NCBI GenBank assembly: GCA_021793515.1
Contig: JAJYSP010000023.1
Coordinates: 1 to 49,006, forward strand
Source of the DNA: Actinomycetes bacterium
GTDB lineage: Bacteria > Actinomycetota > Acidimicrobiia > Acidimicrobiales > RAAP-2
DNA: 49,006 nt
Direction of reading: 5' to 3'
The position numbers were made by a program, and so were the translations under genes. This document shows, piece after piece, positions 33,644 through 42,648 of this stretch (its first letter is position 1; every line of letters begins with the position of its first letter). The notes beneath the pieces were generated by a model. That model saw only the letters and a program-made list of their open reading frames with translations. It did not search any database and was not told the DNA's origin.

Positions 33644-36211
33644 TTAGACCTCGGCGAGCTCGACCTCGACCTCGAGTTCGTCACCCTCTCGGTAGGAGAA
33701 GGCAGCGACCGATCCGGCGGCTGCGAGGTCCCAGCTCGCCGCCGCGATCGCGGCGATGGTGGTCGACGGGGCGGTGATGGCGACCGTGGCGATCGCGGCA
33801 CGCTGGGAGACCTTGGCCGTGGACTTGGCCCGACGGATCGCCTCGAGGACCGCTGCGACCGGGGTCACGATCGAGCCGGGCTCTTCGACCGGCTCGTGGG
33901 TGAACTCGAGGCCGCTCGGCCAGGGTGCGGCGTGCACGGAGTCCTCGTGCCACCAGCGCCAGGCCTCTTCAGTCGCGAAGGGGATGAACGGGGCAAGCAG
34001 GCGCGTGAGTGTCGAGAGGGCCGCCTCCAGTGCGGCGCGCGCCGAGCGGGTGGCTTCGAGATCGGGCTCGCCGTAGGCGCGGAGCTTCACGAGCTCGACG
34101 TAGTCGTCACAGAAGGCCCAGAAGAAGGACTCGGTGCGCTCGAGGGCGCGTGCGGCGTCGTAGGCCTCGAAGGAGGCCGTCACCTCGGCGACGAGCTGGG
34201 CCAGCTGACTGAGGAGGTCTCTATCGAGGGGCTCGACGACCTCGTCGGTCGAGGTCGTCCCCTCGAGGCGCCCGAGGACGAACTTGGTGACGTTGAGCAC
34301 CTTCACCGCGAGGCGCCGCCCGATCTTCATCTGGGCCTCGTCGATGGCGGTGTCGGCGCCGGGGCGGCCGTTCGCCGCCCAGTAGCGAAGCGCGTCGGCG
34401 CCGTGGGCCTCTAAGAGCGGCATCGGAGTCACGACGTTGCCGACGGACTTGCTCATCTTCTTGCGGTCCGGGTCGAGGATCCACCCCGAGATCGCGGCGT
34501 GGGCCCAGGGCAGGCAGTGGTGCTGGAAGTGGCTGCGCACGATCGTCGAGAAGAGCCAGGTGCGGATGATGTCGTGGCCCTGGGGGCGCAGGTCCATGGG
34601 AAAGACGCGATCGAAGAGGTCGGTGCCCCACTGGCCGGCGATCTGGGGCGAGAGCGAGCTCGTCGCCCAGGTGTCCATGACGTCCGGGTCGCCGACGAAG
34701 CCGTTTTCCTGGTCGCGCTGGTCGGCGCGGTAGCCCGGCGGGGTGTCCGAGGAGGGGTCGATCGGCAGGTCCTCGACGCGGGGCGTGATCGGGTGGTCGT
34801 AGTCGACGACGCCGTTCGCGTCGAGCGGGTACCAGACCGGGAAGGGCACCCCGAAGAAGCGCTGGCGTGAGATGTTCCAGTCGACGTTGAGCCCCTCGAC
34901 CCAGCTCGCGTAGCGGTGCTTCATGTAGTCCGGGTGCCAGGCCAGCTCCTCGCCGCGCGCGAGCAGGGCCGCACGGTGCTCGAGGGTGGCGACGAACCAC
35001 TGGCGCGAGGTCACGATCTCGAGGGGCCGTTCACCCTTCTCGTAGAACTTGACGGGGTGGGTGATGGCGCGGGGCTCGCCGAGTAGCGCACCGGTCTCAC
35101 GCAGCGCGTCAACGACCGTCGCGCGCACCTGGTTGACGGTCTTGCCCGCGAGCTCGTCGTAGCGGGTCTGGGCCGTTTCGGGGTCGAGCGAGTGGAAGTC
35201 CTCGCTCGCGAAGTCCGCCGACAGGAACCGGCCGTCGCGCCCGATTAGCGCGCGCGTCGCGAGCTCGAGCTCGCGCCACCACGTGACGTCGGTCAGGTCG
35301 CCGAAGGTGCAGACCATCGCCGCGCCGGTCCCCTTCTCGGGGTCGGCGAGCTCGTGGGCGACGATCGGCACGGGGACACTGAAGAGCGGGGTGATCGCCG
35401 TCGTGCCGACGAGGTGGCGGTAGCGCTCATCGTCGGGGTGGGTCACGATCGCGACGCAGCTCGGGATCAGTTCGGGTCGGGTGGTCTCGATCTCGATGGT
35501 GCCGCCACCCTCGAGGGCGAAGGCGACGTGGTGGTACGAGCCGGGGCGCTCGCGGTCCTCGAGCTCGGCCTGGGAGACGGCGGTTCGAAAGTCGACGTCC
35601 CAGAGGGTCGGGGCGACGCTCGAGTAGACCTCGCCGCGCTGCAGCATCTCGAGGAAGCCCCGCTGGGAGATGGCCTGGGTGGACGGCGAGATCGTCGCGT
35701 ACTCGAGACTCCAGTCGATCGAGACCCCGAGGTGGCGCCAGAGGTTCTTGAAGACCTCCTCGTCGGTGGTGGTCAGGTGCTGGCAGAGCTCGACGAAGTT
35801 GCGTCGACTGATCGAGCGCTTCTCGGTGACCTTGCCAGCGACCGGCTCGGGCACGCTGAAGTCGGGGTCGTAGGGCAGGCTCGGGTCACAGCGCACGCCG
35901 AAGTAGTTCTCCACGCGCCGCTCGGTCGGTAACCCGTTGTCATCCCAGCCCATCGGATAGAACACGTCGCGGCCCCGCATGCGCCAAAAGCGCGCCAGGA
36001 GGTCGGTGTGGGTGTAGCTGAAGACGTGGCCGATGTGCAAGGAACCCGAGACCGTGGGCGGGGGGGTGTCGATCGAGAAGACGGTCTCGCGCGTGGCGCT
36101 GCGGTTAAAGCGGTAGACGCCCTCGTCCTCCCAGCGCGCCAGCCAGGCGGCTTCGAGCCCGTCGACGCTCGGGCGTTCGGGGACGGACGGAAGTGGGCGT
36201 GCGTTGGACAT
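33644..36211 (-). CDS. valS: valyl-tRNA synthetase, archaeal-type
   Basis: An 855-residue class Ia aminoacyl-tRNA synthetase that charges tRNA-Val. The HIGH motif is LHIGH near residue 60 and the KMSKS motif is KKMSKSVGN near 585. The connective (editing) domain spans roughly 170-400 (TIEIETTRPELIPSCVAIV). FYPMGWDDNGLPTERRV near 85 is the form seen in archaeal and rickettsial-type ValRS, not the E. coli type with GTDHAGIATQ. The anticodon-binding domain is at 620-780. The usual long C-terminal coiled-coil arm is absent; the protein ends in a short beta segment (GDELEVEVELAEV). ATG 36211 has TAAACT 9 nt upstream, suggesting a nearly leaderless mRNA. It should be essential. Confidence 0.93.
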   Translation of the reverse strand: MSNARPLPSVPERPSVDGLEAAWLARWEDEGVYRFNRSATRETVFSIDTPPPTVSGSLHIGHVFSYTHTDLLARFWRMRGRDVFYPMGWDDNGLPTERRVENYFGVRCDPSLPYDPDFSVPEPVAGKVTEKRSISRRNFVELCQHLTTTDEEVFKNLWRHLGVSIDWSLEYATISPSTQAISQRGFLEMLQRGEVYSSVAPTLWDVDFRTAVSQAELEDRERPGSYHHVAFALEGGGTIEIETTRPELIPSCVAIVTHPDDERYRHLVGTTAITPLFSVPVPIVAHELADPEKGTGAAMVCTFGDLTDVTWWRELELATRALIGRDGRFLSADFASEDFHSLDPETAQTRYDELAGKTVNQVRATVVDALRETGALLGEPRAITHPVKFYEKGERPLEIVTSRQWFVATLEHRAALLARGEELAWHPDYMKHRYASWVEGLNVDWNISRQRFFGVPFPVWYPLDANGVVDYDHPITPRVEDLPIDPSSDTPPGYRADQRDQENGFVGDPDVMDTWATSSLSPQIAGQWGTDLFDRVFPMDLRPQGHDIIRTWLFSTIVRSHFQHHCLPWAHAAISGWILDPDRKKMSKSVGNVVTPMPLLEAHGADALRYWAANGRPGADTAIDEAQMKIGRRLAVKVLNVTKFVLGRLEGTTSTDEVVEPLDRDLLSQLAQLVAEVTASFEAYDAARALERTESFFWAFCDDYVELVKLRAYGEPDLEATRSARAALEAALSTLTRLLAPFIPFATEEAWRWWHEDSVHAAPWPSGLEFTHEPVEEPGSIVTPVAAVLEAIRRAKSTAKVSQRAAIATVAITAPSTTIAAIAAASWDLAAAGSVAAFSYREGDELEVEVELAEV

Positions 36212-36351
36212 TGTTGGCGCAGTTTACTGCGCGTGCCGTGATTGGCCGATACCGGACCTCCGTTGCGATGTCGCACGTCAACCGTGAAATCGAAACCGCG
36301 GGTGGCGGTCGCGACCAGTTAGTGTCAACGTTCGGCGACAAGGTGGTCCCG

Positions 36352-36633
36352 ATGCGAATCAATGCCATGGGCGACGTCGCGGCGGCCGTGCGAGGTCGCC
36401 GCGAAGAGCTCGGGCTCAGCCAAGGGGACCTGGCGCGACGCGTGGGTGTCTCGCGAGCGTGGATCAACGCGGTCGAGGCCGCGAAACCTCGCGTCGGGTT
36501 CGACCTGGTGCTGCGACTCTTCGACGAGCTCGGCCTGCACGTCGAGCTCGTGAGACCGGGCAACCTCGGTGACGTTTTCAAGGACAGGCCCGTCGACCTC
36601 GACACCATCCTCGACGAGTACCGCGACCGGTGA
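36352..36633 (+). CDS. hipB: HipB-like XRE-family antitoxin
   Basis: A 93-residue protein with one XRE-type helix-turn-helix (GRREELGLSQGDLARRVGVS, then RAWINAVEAAKPRVGFDLVLRL), the form found in HipB antitoxins. HipB binds HipA, neutralises it and represses the operon. ATG 36352 has GGTGG a few bases upstream and TAGTGT (36320-36325) as a likely -10 box. The frame stays open to 36193, but that would overlap the valS start and is rejected. The stop overlaps the hipA start by 4 bp (GTGA), the normal arrangement. Length fits HipB (about 70-100). Confidence 0.86.
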   Translation: MRINAMGDVAAAVRGRREELGLSQGDLARRVGVSRAWINAVEAAKPRVGFDLVLRLFDELGLHVELVRPGNLGDVFKDRPVDLDTILDEYRDR

Positions 36634-37901
36634 CTGACTCGCTGCTCGTTCTCGTGGAGGACGCCGTCGCCGGCACCCTCCACCGGCTCGCGGGTGGGCG
36701 GCTGTGCTTCGACTACGCCGACGAGTACCGAGCGAAGCCCGAGGCAACGCCCCTCTCGCTCTCGATGCCGCTCGCGGTGCGATCGCACACGGAGCGAACC
36801 GTCACACCCTGGCTCTGGGGGCTACTGCCGGACAACGACGCGGTGTTGGCCCGGTGGGCTCGCCACTTCCAGGTCTCTCGCGCGACACCCTTCTCGCTGC
36901 TCGCGACCCCGATCGGTGAAGATTGCGCGGGGGCTGTTCGATTCGTGGACCCCGAGATGGCAAGCCCCTCAACTCGCGCCGGTGCCGTCACCTGGCTCAG
37001 TGAGGACGAGGTCGCACAGCGACTGAAAGACCTCCGCGAGGACTCGACCTCGTGGCTCGGCCGCTCCTTCACCGGTCAGATCAGTCTCGCCGGCGCTCAG
37101 GCCAAGACCGCGCTGCTCTTCGAGGGCGGGCGTTGGGGTGTGCCGTCGGGCAACCGCGCGACCACCCACATCGTGAAACCCTCCGTTGCCGGACTCGACG
37201 ACCATGACCTCAACGAGCACCTCTGTCTCGACGCCGCCGGTCGGGCCGGCCTGGTCGCGGTGCGAACGAAGGTCCACCAGTTCGCGGGCGAGTCCGCCGT
37301 CGTCATCGAGCGCTATGACCGGCGCGTGTTGGGAGACACGATCATCCGGATCCATCAGGAGGACCTCTGCCAAGCGCTCGGCCACTCGCCGTTCGCCAAG
37401 TACCAGAACGAGGGTGGACCTGCCCCTCGCGACGTCGTGGCGCTCCTGCGCCGCGCCATGGCCCCCAGAGTGGCCGAGGACGCCATATCGAGGTTTGTCG
37501 ACGCCCTCATCTGGAACTGGCTCATCGCGGGAACCGACGCGCACGCGAAGAACTACTCGTTGCTGCTCGCCGGTGACCAAGTCCGTCTCGCACCGCTCTA
37601 CGACATCGCCTCGGCGCTCCCGTACGAGACCCACGAACGCGAACTGCGTTTGACGATGACCATCGGCGGCGACTACCGAGTCGCGACGGAGAGCAACCGA
37701 TGGTCCGGGGCCGCGCGGGAACTAGGACTGGACGCCGACGTCCTCGTCGCTCGGGTCCGTGAGCTCGCACATCGCGCGCCCGACGCCTTCGCCGATGCGG
37801 CCCGGGTTGAGGATGTCGCGGCGCTGGCGAAACCAGTGGCGACCCGTCTGGTCGACTTGGTCGCCGCGCGCTGCGAACAGTGCCGTCGACTGGTGGCGTG
37901 A
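36630..37901 (+). CDS. hipA: HipA-like serine/threonine kinase toxin
   Basis: A 423-residue HipA-family kinase. In E. coli HipA phosphorylates glutamyl-tRNA synthetase, which stops translation and produces persister cells. The N-terminal domain (about 10-105) has the FDYADEYRAKPEATPLSLSM and PWLWGLLPDN motifs. The kinase domain has the ISLAGAQAKTALL motif near 150, THIVKPS near 180, the catalytic GTDAHAKNYS near 300 (Asp and Asn) and the DFG-like LAPLYDIAS near 323, so it looks catalytically complete. It is coupled to hipB by a GTGA overlap. The pair lies between valS and cysS. Its target here is unknown; tRNA synthetases are natural suspects. Confidence 0.9.
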   Translation: MTDSLLVLVEDAVAGTLHRLAGGRLCFDYADEYRAKPEATPLSLSMPLAVRSHTERTVTPWLWGLLPDNDAVLARWARHFQVSRATPFSLLATPIGEDCAGAVRFVDPEMASPSTRAGAVTWLSEDEVAQRLKDLREDSTSWLGRSFTGQISLAGAQAKTALLFEGGRWGVPSGNRATTHIVKPSVAGLDDHDLNEHLCLDAAGRAGLVAVRTKVHQFAGESAVVIERYDRRVLGDTIIRIHQEDLCQALGHSPFAKYQNEGGPAPRDVVALLRRAMAPRVAEDAISRFVDALIWNWLIAGTDAHAKNYSLLLAGDQVRLAPLYDIASALPYETHERELRLTMTIGGDYRVATESNRWSGAARELGLDADVLVARVRELAHRAPDAFADAARVEDVAALAKPVATRLVDLVAARCEQCRRLVA

Positions 37902-38000
37902 GCTCGTTCGTTACTCGCGACGGATGGAGCGACGGTTAGTATCGGTTGAGGCCGCGCGTCGCGTCGGCCGAGTAGCAACGAGTTGGCCGAAGCAGGAGCA

Positions 38001-39392
38001 GTGATCCGTCTCTACGATTCCGCGCGCGCCACCGTGGCGCCCCTGGAACTGCGCGAGCCGGGCCGGGTCTCGATCTACCTCTGCGGGCCCACGGTCTATG
38101 ACCTGCCCCACCTCGGCCACGGGCGCCACGCACTCGTCTGGGACGTGCTGCGGCGCTGGTTCGTCTTTTCCGGCCTCGAGGTCCGCTTCGTCTCAAACAT
38201 CACCGACATCGACGACAAGATCATCGCGCGCGCCGACGCCGAGCACGTGGCCGAGGAGGAGCTCACCGAGACCTACGAGGCCGCCTGGTGGGCCGCCCTG
38301 GACGCCCTCGGGGTCGCCCGGCCCGACGCCACGCCCCACGCGACCGCCTACGTCGAGTCGATGGTCGAGTTGATCGAAGAACTCCTCGAGCGTGACGTCG
38401 CCTACGAGCTCGACGACGGCGTCTACTTCGACGTCAGCACGGTCGCTGACTACGGCCTGCTCGCCGGCCAGTCCCTCGAGAGCCTGCGCAGCGGCGCGCG
38501 CATCGAGGCGAACCCGCTCAAGCGATCACCGCTTGACTTCGCGCTCTGGAAGAACGCGAAGTTCGGCGAGCCGAGCTGGTCCTCACCTTTCGGGTCGGGC
38601 CGTCCCGGCTGGCACACCGAGTGCGTGGTGATGTCCCTCGGGTTGCTCGGGGACGGCTTTGACATCCACGGTGGCGGACTGGACCTCAAGTTCCCCCACC
38701 ACGAGAACGAGCGAGCCCAGGCGGTTGCGCTCGGGCGTCACTTCGCGCGTCACTGGGTCCACCACGGCTGGGTGATGGTCGGGGACGAGAAGATGAGCAA
38801 GTCGCTTGGGAACTTCACCTCGCTCACCGACCTGCTCGCCCAGACCGACCCGCGCGCCTACCGGCTGCTCGTGCTGCGCTCGCACTACCGCAGCCCCATC
38901 GAGGTCTCGCCCGCGACGATCAAAGACGCCGAGCGGGCCCTCGCGCGCCTCGACGGTCTGGCTCGTCGCTTCAACCTGGCGCCCCTCGCCGGGGCGACCC
39001 TAGAGCGTTCGTCGAGCGTCGAGTGGCGCGACGAGGGTCGCGCGCTCTACGACGTCGTCGCGGCGGCGATGGAGGACGACCTCGACACCCCGGCCGCCGT
39101 CGCGGTGCTCTTCGAGGCCCTGACGCGCGCCAACTCCCTCGCCGACGAGGGTGCGACGCAGCGTGCGAGCGACCTCGCCGCCGCGATCGGGGCCTGCTTC
39201 GCGGGTCTCGGACTTCGCCTCGTGGCCGACGCCTCAGCGCTCGACGCCGAGACGGCGGGTCTTGTGGCGCGCCGCGACGCCGCGCGCACCGCGCGCGACT
39301 GGGCGCTCGCCGACCGCTACCGCGACGAACTCGTCGCACTCGGGTGGATCGTCGAGGACGGTGCGTCAGGCACCGTGGTGCGTCGCGCCTGA
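38001..39392 (+). CDS. cysS: cysteinyl-tRNA synthetase
   Basis: A 463-residue class I synthetase that charges tRNA-Cys. The zinc-binding Cys and HIGH motif appear in CGPTVYDLPHLGHGRHALVWD (start near residue 28), other zinc ligands in GWHTECVVMS and FPHHENERAQA, and KMSKS in DEKMSKSLGNFTSL near 265. The C-terminal module (ARRDAARTARDWALADRYRD, then GWIVEDGASG) is the same kind found fused to the S51-like protein at 8528-9625. GTG 38001 is chosen because the family begins IRLYDS here; AGGAG lies only 2 nt before it, so an upstream TTG at 37983 remains possible. TAGTAT at 37937-37942 is a possible -10 box. In actinobacteria the homologue MshC makes mycothiol, but the length and full C-terminal region fit CysS. 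Confidence 0.9.
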   Translation: MIRLYDSARATVAPLELREPGRVSIYLCGPTVYDLPHLGHGRHALVWDVLRRWFVFSGLEVRFVSNITDIDDKIIARADAEHVAEEELTETYEAAWWAALDALGVARPDATPHATAYVESMVELIEELLERDVAYELDDGVYFDVSTVADYGLLAGQSLESLRSGARIEANPLKRSPLDFALWKNAKFGEPSWSSPFGSGRPGWHTECVVMSLGLLGDGFDIHGGGLDLKFPHHENERAQAVALGRHFARHWVHHGWVMVGDEKMSKSLGNFTSLTDLLAQTDPRAYRLLVLRSHYRSPIEVSPATIKDAERALARLDGLARRFNLAPLAGATLERSSSVEWRDEGRALYDVVAAAMEDDLDTPAAVAVLFEALTRANSLADEGATQRASDLAAAIGACFAGLGLRLVADASALDAETAGLVARRDAARTARDWALADRYRDELVALGWIVEDGASGTVVRRA

Positions 39393-39804
39393 CACCTGGA
39401 TGGTCCGTAGTACCGCGCGATCCTTGCGTCGCCGACGACTCGGGCCCATCCGTTCGTCGTGAGGTGATCGAGGAGTACTGGATCGCACGACAGCGTCTGG
39501 TGGCGAGAAGACCGGACGCCTTCGGTGGCGACTGAGCACTCGATGAAGTGCCCAATCGTCATCACGCCAAGGTTGTCGACCGGTGCTTTATTGAACGATG
39601 TCGGAGTCGATCGGACGGCGCCAACTGAGGCATTGCCGCCGCGACTCTCGGGACTCGGTCCCCATTGCGGGCGATTGCTGTTCGGCGCCTCTTCTCGTTG
39701 TTGACTCGCTGCAGCGCATACGGTCCGCCCCCGTGATCCATCCTGGTCGCTTGACAAGACCTACGCGACGCACGGTCGTGCCGACCGGCTCCAGTCGCGC
39801 CGGG
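39393..39804. other. intergenic region between cysS and the SNF2 helicase gene
   Basis: About 410 bp without a supported gene. A short open stretch ending at 39535 (with EVIEEYWIARQRLVARRPDAF) reads like the tail of a lost gene but has no start. No hairpin terminator is evident behind cysS. The promoter of the next gene lies at the right edge. Confidence 0.4.
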
Positions 39805-39810
39805 TAGTTT
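39805..39810 (+). promoter_or_regulatory. -10 box (TAGTTT) of a leaderless promoter
   Basis: TAGTTT is followed by exactly 6 nt (CGAGTC) and the GTG start at 39817. Confidence 0.5.
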
Positions 39811-39816
39811 CGAGTC

Positions 39817-42648
39817 GTGTCGATCGAGACCTCCCCCGAAGCCGGGTTATCAACCTCGGCGCGAGACGGTACCGTTCACGGAGGAATCGGCGAGCTCGAT
39901 GTGGTCTTCGTCCCCGCCGACCCGCCTCGACGGGGCGCTTTCTACTGCTACGAGCGCGGCGACGGACGTGTGGTTCCCGAGTCGCTGGTGCTCGAGGACG
40001 CGATCGACGTCGTGTTACCGACCGCGGCGACGATTCGGCGACGTCGTGTCCCCGCGACCCGACTAGGGGTTATCGACGCGATCACGGTGCTGCGCGACGC
40101 CGAGACCAATGGGGGGTCCGCGAGCGCGATCGCCTGGTCCCAGGTGATCAGCGCCGCTCTCGTGCTGATCGCGCGCGGGCGCCTCTACCCAACGGCGAGC
40201 CTGGACGGATTCGACGCGTGGGCGGTCGGACCGCTCACCCCCTCGGAGCGAACGCTGCTCGACGCGTACGCCGCGGCGCTCCCGGCCGCCGGCCACGCCA
40301 CGGTGCTACCCGGCGTGTCGCCGGTCACGGTCTCATCCCCGCGATTCCTGATCGCTGCGATGGTGGACGCCCTCGCCGACTCGCTGGTGCGAACGCCGGC
40401 GGCGCCGCTCGTCACCGGCCACGAGCTCTTCGCATCGACGTCGGCACAACCGATCGACGCGGTGCGAGGCTGGCTCGAGGACGCGTCGAGCGAGCTCGAC
40501 GGTGGTGTTGACGTGGCCCTGCGCGTCGAGCTCGGTGAGTCAGCGGCTCGAGCGGTTCCCCAGGTGTCGAGTCGTATCGACCCGTCGCTCATCGTGGACA
40601 TCGACGCGGTGTTTGGTGCATCGGTGTCGCTCAAAGCCCACTTCGGCGCTGACGTCGAGTCAGACGTTCTGCGAACGCTTCGACGCGGCGCGCGGCAGTG
40701 GCCACCGCTCGAACGCCTGCTTCGTGAGCGCGTGCCGATCGCCCTCGACCTTGACGAGGACGAGCTCGTCGAGCTACTCGGCGACGCGCACGGCACGCTC
40801 GTCGACGCCGGTATCGCGGTGTTGTGGCCAGCGGGCCTCGTGCACGACGGGATCAAACTCGAGGCGTCGATTGGCGCCGACCCCGGTCGAGTCGTCCAGT
40901 CGGGATTCGACCTGGATTCGCTGGTCGCGTTTCGCTGGCGCGCGACACTCGACGGCGAGGTGCTCACGGAGCAGGAGGTGAACCTCCTCGCCGAAGCCAA
41001 GCGCGGGCTCGTGCGACTGCGCGGCAAGTTCGTCGTCGCTGACCCCAATCTTCTCAGTCGTCTGCGATCGCGCCGCGAGCACCGACTCTCGGCGATCGAG
41101 GCACTCGCGGCGGCGCTCTCGGGTTCGATCGAGCTCGCCGGGGAACGCGTCGACGTGGTGAGCGAAGGGGCTCTCGCCGATCTCTCGGCGCGCCTGGTAG
41201 CGATGGATGGCGGCGCGAGTGACGATGCCCTCGACCTCGCCGGACTCAACGCGAAGCTGCGCCCCTACCAGCGTCGTGGCGTCGCGTGGCTCGCCCACAT
41301 GACCGCGACCGGACTCGGTGGCTGTCTCGCCGACGACATGGGACTGGGAAAGACCCTCCAGGTGATCGCCCTGCACGTCGCGCGATACGCCCCGAGCGGT
41401 GCGATGACGCTCGTGATCTGTCCAACGTCATTACTCGGCAACTGGGAGCGCGAGATCCGTCGCTTTGCTCCTGGTGTGCCGGTACGGCGCTACCACGGCG
41501 CCGATCGCAGCCTGGAAGACCTCGAAGCCGGCGAGATCGTCATCACGAGTTACGGCGTCGCACGCCGCGAGGCGGCGGTGCTTGACGGCGTCAGGTTCTC
41601 ACTCGTCGTCGCCGACGAGGCCCAACACGTGAAGAATCCCGCCAGTGCAACCGCGCGTTCCCTCCGTCGCATCACGGCACCCGCGCGACTGGCGCTCACC
41701 GGCACGCCAGTGGAGAATCGGCTCTCGGATCTGTGGGCCATCCTCGACTGGACGACGCCGGGGCTGCTGGGCCCACTCGACCGGTTCGTACGTCACGTCG
41801 CGACGCCCATCGAGCGTTACCGCGATCCCGTGGTCACCGACCGGTTGGCGCGCACGGTGCGTCCGTTCCTGCTGCGACGGCGCAAGACCGACCCCGAGAT
41901 CGCGCCCGACCTGCCGGCGCGAACGCTGAGTGACGTCCCGGTGGCGCTCAGCGCCGAGCAGGTCCAGCTCTACGAAGCAGAAGTTCGCGAAGCGATGCAC
42001 ACGATCGAGGAGAAGGATGGCATCGAGCGCCAGGCGCTCGTGCTGCGACTGTTGACCGCGCTCAAGCAGATCTGCAACCACCCCGCTCAGTACCTGCACC
42101 AGGCCGGTCCGTTGGCGGGGCGTTCGGGCAAGCTCGCCGCGCTCGAGGAATTGGTACCGGTCATCATCGACGAGGGCGACTCGGTGCTCGTCTTCAGCCA
42201 GTTCGTCCAGTGCCTGTCACTCATCGAGGCGCGATTGGCGGACCTCGGTGTGGCGACGTTGTTCTTGCACGGGAAGGTGCCAGCCAAGCGTCGCAACGAG
42301 ATGGTCGACGACTTCCAGGCCGGTCGAGTCCCCGTGTTCCTGCTGTCGTTGAAGGCCGGTGGGGTGGGGCTCAATCTGACGCGCGCCACCCACGTCATCC
42401 ACTACGACCGGTGGTGGAACCCGGCCACCGAAGACCAAGCCACCGACCGGGCGCACCGCATCGGCCAAGACCGTCCGGTCCAGATCCATCGCCTCATCGC
42501 TGAGGGCACGCTCGAGGACCGGATCAGTGAGCTCATCGAGAAGAAGCGCGATCTCGCCGAGGCCGTCGTCGGCGGCGGTGAGGCGTGGCTCGGCCATCTC
42601 TCCAACGCCGAACTCGCGGACCTGGTTGCACTCGGGAGGAGCGAGTGA
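39817..42648 (+). CDS. SNF2-family DEAD/DEAH-box helicase
   Basis: A 943-residue SWI2/SNF2 ATPase of the bacterial RapA-like group, which moves along double-stranded DNA or remodels protein-DNA complexes. The N-terminal ~440 residues include a bacterial SNF2-associated domain (FRWRATLDGEVLTEQEVNLL, RLRGKFVVADPN). The ATPase core has LADDMGLGKTLQV near 511, DEAQ in VVADEAQHVKNP near 598, and GTPVENRLSDLWAILDW. The C-terminal helicase lobe has VFSQFVQ near 791, HYDRWWNPATEDQATDRAHR near 865 and IGQDRPVQIHR. The GTG start is fixed by the -10 box 6 nt upstream. The stop overlaps the SWIM gene start (GTGA). Such helicase/SWIM pairs recur in bacteria; their cellular role is not settled. Confidence 0.9.
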   Translation: MSIETSPEAGLSTSARDGTVHGGIGELDVVFVPADPPRRGAFYCYERGDGRVVPESLVLEDAIDVVLPTAATIRRRRVPATRLGVIDAITVLRDAETNGGSASAIAWSQVISAALVLIARGRLYPTASLDGFDAWAVGPLTPSERTLLDAYAAALPAAGHATVLPGVSPVTVSSPRFLIAAMVDALADSLVRTPAAPLVTGHELFASTSAQPIDAVRGWLEDASSELDGGVDVALRVELGESAARAVPQVSSRIDPSLIVDIDAVFGASVSLKAHFGADVESDVLRTLRRGARQWPPLERLLRERVPIALDLDEDELVELLGDAHGTLVDAGIAVLWPAGLVHDGIKLEASIGADPGRVVQSGFDLDSLVAFRWRATLDGEVLTEQEVNLLAEAKRGLVRLRGKFVVADPNLLSRLRSRREHRLSAIEALAAALSGSIELAGERVDVVSEGALADLSARLVAMDGGASDDALDLAGLNAKLRPYQRRGVAWLAHMTATGLGGCLADDMGLGKTLQVIALHVARYAPSGAMTLVICPTSLLGNWEREIRRFAPGVPVRRYHGADRSLEDLEAGEIVITSYGVARREAAVLDGVRFSLVVADEAQHVKNPASATARSLRRITAPARLALTGTPVENRLSDLWAILDWTTPGLLGPLDRFVRHVATPIERYRDPVVTDRLARTVRPFLLRRRKTDPEIAPDLPARTLSDVPVALSAEQVQLYEAEVREAMHTIEEKDGIERQALVLRLLTALKQICNHPAQYLHQAGPLAGRSGKLAALEELVPVIIDEGDSVLVFSQFVQCLSLIEARLADLGVATLFLHGKVPAKRRNEMVDDFQAGRVPVFLLSLKAGGVGLNLTRATHVIHYDRWWNPATEDQATDRAHRIGQDRPVQIHRLIAEGTLEDRISELIEKKRDLAEAVVGGGEAWLGHLSNAELADLVALGRSE

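Noticed and set aside
36193-36351. Upstream extension of hipB
   Set aside because: Would overlap the valS start and promoter; the HTH protein starts normally at ATG 36352.
37983-38000. TTG at 37983 as the cysS start
   Set aside because: Adds six residues before the conserved IRLYDS opening; GTG 38001 fits the family better, although AGGAG is very close to it.
39317-39757. Minus-strand frame behind cysS
   Set aside because: Overlaps the cysS 3' end antisense, low-complexity composition and no family match.
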